This document shows, piece after piece, positions 5,651 through 6,868 of a stretch of DNA of 6,868 nt (the first letter of the stretch is position 1; the number at the start of each line of letters is the position of its first letter). The position numbers and the translations under genes are program-made. Below the pieces are notes generated by a model. That model saw only the letters and a program-made list of their open reading frames with translations. It ran no database searches and had not been told where the DNA came from. The DNA is from a bacterium (GTDB lineage Bacteria > Vulcanimicrobiota > CADAWZ01). The stretch lies in contig JAKSUM010000069.1 of NCBI GenBank assembly GCA_024409025.1, positions 1-6,868 on the forward strand, written 5' to 3'.

Positions 5651-6868
5651 CTATTTTTTATTTTTTATCTCATCAAGAATCCTTGCAACGAATTCATCAA
5701 CAGGCATAGCTCCGACATTTCCGTCTTTCCTGTGTCTTACGGAAACAGTACCGGCCTCTGCCTCTTTTTCTCCGGCAACAAGCATATAAGGAATCTTCTC
5801 CATCTGGGCCTTCTTGATCTTGGCATTAATTTTTTCGTTCCTGTCGTCAAGCTTTACCCTTACGCCGGCTTCAGCAAGCTTCTCCACAACCTTTGAGGCA
5901 TAGTCCGCAAATTTGTCGGCAATAGGCATAACGACCGCCTGAACGGGGCAGAGCCAAGTCGGGAACGCACCGCCGAAATGCTCTGTAAGACATCCCATAA
6001 AGCGTTCCATAGAACCGAGAAGAGCTCTATGAACCATATAGACATAATGCTCCTGACCGTCAGCTCCCTTATACTTGACATCAAATCTTCTGGGAAGATT
6101 GAAATCGAACTGGACAGTCGGTCCCTGCCACTTGCGTCCGAGGGCGTCCTTAATCTTAATGTCAATCTTAGGACCATAGAAAACAGCGCCGCCTTCATCC
6201 GTAACATAAGGAAGACCTACGGCATCAAGCGCTTTTGCAAGGGTGGCTTCAGCGATATCCCATTCTTCCGATGTTCCTGCGAATTTTTCAGGCCTTGTCG
6301 CAAGATTAATCTCATATTCCTTAAATCCAAATGTCTCCATAAGGAAAAGGGCAAGCTTCACGCAATTCATCATTTCGCCTTCGAGCTGATCGGGCGAGCA
6401 GAAGATATGGGCATCATCCTGAGTAAAGCCTCTGACTCTGAGAAGACCATGAAGGGCTCCGGAACGCTCATATCTGTAGACTGTTCCGAGTTCGGCATAT
6501 CTTACGGGAAGCTCTTTATAGGATCTCGGACGGGAGTTATATATCATAATATGGAGCGGACAGTTCATAGGCTTGAGAATATACTGCACGCCGTCAATAT
6601 CTATAGGTCTGTACATATTCTCATTATAGAAGTCCCAATGACCTGATTTTTTCCACAAATCTATTCTGGCAATATGAGGCGTATAAACGAGCTCATATCC
6701 TCTTTTAAAATGCTCGTCCTTCCAGAAATCCTCAATCGTCTTTCTGACAAAAGCGCCATTCGGATGCCAGTAAACCAGACCAGGGCCGCCATTGTCATAA
6801 AAATTAAAGAGATCGAGCTCTTTTCCGAGCTTTCTGTGGTCTCTCTTCTTTGCCTCTTCAAGCTTATT
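5651..6868 (-). CDS. thrS: Threonyl-tRNA synthetase, N-terminus missing at window edge
   Basis: This class II synthetase joins threonine to tRNA-Thr in the cytoplasm. The frame is open to the right edge, leaving 405 residues of a protein usually around 580-640 long; the TGS and editing domains lie outside the window. The visible part holds the whole catalytic core. It begins near GPGLVYWHPNGAFVRKTIED, continues through LKPMNCPLHI, the motif 2 region YRYERSGALHGLLRVRGFTQDDAHIF and GPKIDIKIKDALGRKWQGPT, and ends with motif 3, HRALLGSMERF. The three zinc ligands of the family are present: Cys103, His154 and His280, counted from the edge. Residues from about 305 to the end form the anticodon-binding domain. 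An apparent start at 6658 is a TTG inside the conserved core and not a real start. The gene ends in TAG and is followed by a hairpin. Bacterial thrS is often controlled in its leader, which is not in the window. Confidence 0.97.
   Translation of the reverse strand, partial: NKLEEAKKRDHRKLGKELDLFNFYDNGGPGLVYWHPNGAFVRKTIEDFWKDEHFKRGYELVYTPHIARIDLWKKSGHWDFYNENMYRPIDIDGVQYILKPMNCPLHIMIYNSRPRSYKELPVRYAELGTVYRYERSGALHGLLRVRGFTQDDAHIFCSPDQLEGEMMNCVKLALFLMETFGFKEYEINLATRPEKFAGTSEEWDIAEATLAKALDAVGLPYVTDEGGAVFYGPKIDIKIKDALGRKWQGPTVQFDFNLPRRFDVKYKGADGQEHYVYMVHRALLGSMERFMGCLTEHFGGAFPTWLCPVQAVVMPIADKFADYASKVVEKLAEAGVRVKLDDRNEKINAKIKKAQMEKIPYMLVAGEKEAEAGTVSVRHRKDGNVGAMPVDEFVARILDEIKNKK

Noticed and set aside
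5978..6646. Plus-strand reading frame of 222 codons opposite thrS
   Set aside because: It lies entirely antisense to the highly conserved catalytic core of ThrRS, shows no recognisable domain and is best explained as a shadow of that gene's codon use.
6661..6861. Minus-strand frame of 66 codons at the right edge
   Set aside because: It is out of frame with thrS, which is open and conserved across the same bases.

Overview
The window is a compact bacterial gene cluster read entirely from the minus strand, so transcription runs from high to low coordinates. It holds six genes: the catalytic part of threonyl-tRNA synthetase (thrS, cut at the right edge), a DUF697-like protein, a small secreted protein of unknown function, a large polytopic DUF5693 protein, a PBP4/DacB-type D-alanyl-D-alanine carboxypeptidase, and a flavin reductase (cut at the left edge). 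DUF5693 is known mainly from Bacillota and related anaerobic lineages such as Synergistota. Together with the moderate-to-low GC, frequent AGA/AGG arginine codons and the style of ThrRS, this suggests an anaerobe from one of those groups. That placement is an inference; no rRNA or other phylogenetic marker is visible.

Region by region, in transcription order. 6868-5651 is thrS, ending in TAG. 5650-5571 is an 80-base spacer with a perfect 9-bp GC-rich hairpin, probably a weak or read-through terminator. 5570-4587 is the DUF697-like gene, whose N-terminal half occupies the place of a GTPase domain but shows no P-loop. 4609-4082 is the secreted orphan, overlapping the previous gene by 23 bases. 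4066-2012 is the DUF5693 gene, with a terminator-like hairpin in its first codons. 2011-1949 is an AT-rich spacer carrying the ribosome binding site of dacB. 1948-503 is dacB, overlapping by ATGA with the flavin reductase gene at 506-1.

Four consecutive genes after thrS encode envelope-associated products: a protein with DUF697-type membrane-associated segments, an exported protein, a ten-helix membrane protein with a large outer domain, and an exported peptidoglycan hydrolase. The tight spacing suggests they are co-expressed. The flavin reductase and thrS look like ordinary cytoplasmic neighbours. No mobile element, CRISPR array, tRNA or rRNA gene was found. The plus strand appears to hold only shadow reading frames. 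The least explained parts are the DUF697-like protein without a P-loop, the secreted orphan and the DUF5693 protein; whether they act together is a hypothesis.
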